From: an archaeon
GTDB lineage: Archaea > Thermoproteota > Thermoprotei > Thermofilales > JAPDKD01
Assembly (NCBI GenBank): GCA_029258735.1
Contig: JAPDKD010000029.1
Coordinates: 1 to 42,125 of the forward strand
Direction: 5' to 3'
Length of the DNA stretch: 42,125 nucleotides
Part shown: piece by piece, positions 41,270 through 42,125 of the stretch
How the letters are laid out: each line of letters opens with the position of its first letter
Position numbering within the stretch: the first letter of the stretch is position 1
Position numbers and translations under genes: made by a program
Notes under the pieces: model-generated
Told to the model about the DNA's origin: nothing
Databases searched by the model: none
What the model saw: the letters and a program-made list of their open reading frames with translations, nothing else

Positions 41270-42125
41270 CTGCATTGCGCGCGCTACTCTTGAGACAGCA
41301 ATGATGTAGGCTGCTGTTCGCATGTCAACATTTCTTTCTTTGTATATCTTGTAGACCTCTTCGAAGGCTTTTACCATCTTGTTTTCTAGCTTCTGGAAGA
41401 CTTCCTCTTTTGTCCACCATTCTCTTGTAAGCGCTTGCACCCACTCGAAGTATGAGCAAGTGACACCGCCCGCGTTGGCTAGGATGTCTGGAACTACGAC
41501 TATTCCTTTCTCGTGGAGTATCTTGTCTGCTTCTGGTGTGGTTGGGCCGTTTGCTCCCTCACTTATCACCTTGGCCTTTATCTTGTCGGCGTTTTTCTCG
41601 GTTATTACTCCCTCGATTGCAGCGGGGACTAGTATTGTGACGTCCAGCTCTAGCAGTTCTTCGTTGGATATATTCCTAGCTCCCGGGTAACCTACTACAC
41701 TTCCAGTTTTTCTCTTGTGCTCCATTACTGCTTCTGGGTTTAGACCGTCGGGGTTGTATATTCCTCCTTTGGAGTCGCTGACTGCTACGACTTTGCAGCC
41801 CCATTGGTGAGAGAAGTAAGCGGCGTAGTATCCGACGTTTCCGAATCCCTGAACTGCCACAGTTATGGGCTTACTTAGCCCGAGCTTCTTTACGGCTTCT
41901 CTAGCAGTTATCATTGTTCCCAGCCCTGTCGCTTCGGTTCTTCCCTGTGATCCACCTATTTCTATAGGCTTAGCCGTTACTACTCCCGGCTCCCATCTTC
42001 CCTGCAAGCCGCTGTATGTGTCGGCTATCCAAGCCATTGTTTGCGGGTTTGTGTAGACGTCCGGTGCGGGTATATCTACGTATGGTCCTATGAATTCTCT
42101 TATGGCGTAGGTGTATCTCCTGGTT
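41249..42125 (-). CDS. gdhA: Glutamate dehydrogenase, 5' part beyond the window
   Basis: Partial, running off the window edge. The track gives 41249-42037 only because the next in-frame start codon is at 42037; the frame stays open to the edge and reads RRYTYAIREFIGPYVDIPAPDVYTN before it. It oxidatively deaminates glutamate to 2-oxoglutarate. PTYSGL-like and GGSQGRTEATG segments, the Rossmann loop VQGFGNVGYYAA and DILANAGGVTCSYFEWVQ are typical of hexameric archaeal GDH. The substrate Lys region lies in the missing N-terminal part. It probably disposes of amino nitrogen from peptides imported by the adjacent OPT system (inference). Confidence 0.95.
   Translation of the reverse strand, partial: TRRYTYAIREFIGPYVDIPAPDVYTNPQTMAWIADTYSGLQGRWEPGVVTAKPIEIGGSQGRTEATGLGTMITAREAVKKLGLSKPITVAVQGFGNVGYYAAYFSHQWGCKVVAVSDSKGGIYNPDGLNPEAVMEHKRKTGSVVGYPGARNISNEELLELDVTILVPAAIEGVITEKNADKIKAKVISEGANGPTTPEADKILHEKGIVVVPDILANAGGVTCSYFEWVQALTREWWTKEEVFQKLENKMVKAFEEVYKIYKERNVDMRTAAYIIAVSRVARAMQLRGIWP

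Noticed and set aside
1-42125. CRISPR arrays, insertion sequences, rRNA genes
   Set aside because: No regularly spaced repeats, transposase genes or rRNA sequence were seen.

Overview
This window is archaeal. The tRNA synthetases, PRPP synthetase, RNase HII, isopentenyl phosphate kinase, AGOG-type DNA glycosylase and circularly permuted GTPase are all of archaeal type. The single tRNA has a short intron at position 37/38. Many genes have a TATA-like box about 25-30 nt before the start codon, as leaderless archaeal genes do. The gene set (AGOG, split glycine dehydrogenase, OPT transporters, glutamate dehydrogenase, secreted peptidases) fits a thermophilic, peptide-using member of the Thermoproteota/TACK group; a finer placement is not supported by what I can see.

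Layout. 1-5.5 kb: nitrilase-family amidohydrolase, Eis-like acetyltransferase, ThiI with a fused rhodanese domain, PRPP synthetase and an ECF-type S component. 5.5-9.3 kb: minus-strand operon gcvPA-gcvPB-AEC carrier. 9.3-18.6 kb: housekeeping genes (NucS-like nuclease, ValRS, AGOG glycosylase, GTPase, ProRS, a polyprenol-kinase-like membrane protein coupled to isopentenyl phosphate kinase, a Thr-type asparaginase) followed immediately by an intron-containing tRNA-Ala(CGC). 18.6-24.9 kb: an AT-rich gap, a small HTH-like protein, DHH phosphoesterase, P-loop protein, RNase HII, an unlisted 56-aa protein, and a redox group (flavoprotein, OsmC, CoA-disulfide-reductase/NADH-oxidase-like protein).

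24.9-41.3 kb is the most unusual part. It holds two OPT-family transporters, a 1458-aa protein joining a degenerate M28 peptidase domain to an FtsX-type permease, an apparently intact membrane-anchored M1-type metallopeptidase, a small membrane protein, a second giant FtsX permease with a different ectodomain, and a membrane-anchored C25/gingipain-like protein. Glutamate dehydrogenase (cut by the window end) follows. The two OPT genes share a 30-nt element over their TATA boxes (23/30 identical). My inference is a cell-surface protein-degradation and peptide-uptake locus in which the two giant permease-like proteins act in sensing, substrate handling or secretion; no ABC ATPase gene is present in the window to energise them.

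The ORF track lists the longest ORF from ATG, GTG or TTG, so several starts were moved inward using Shine-Dalgarno sequences, TATA spacing or family length; each case is noted in the entry.
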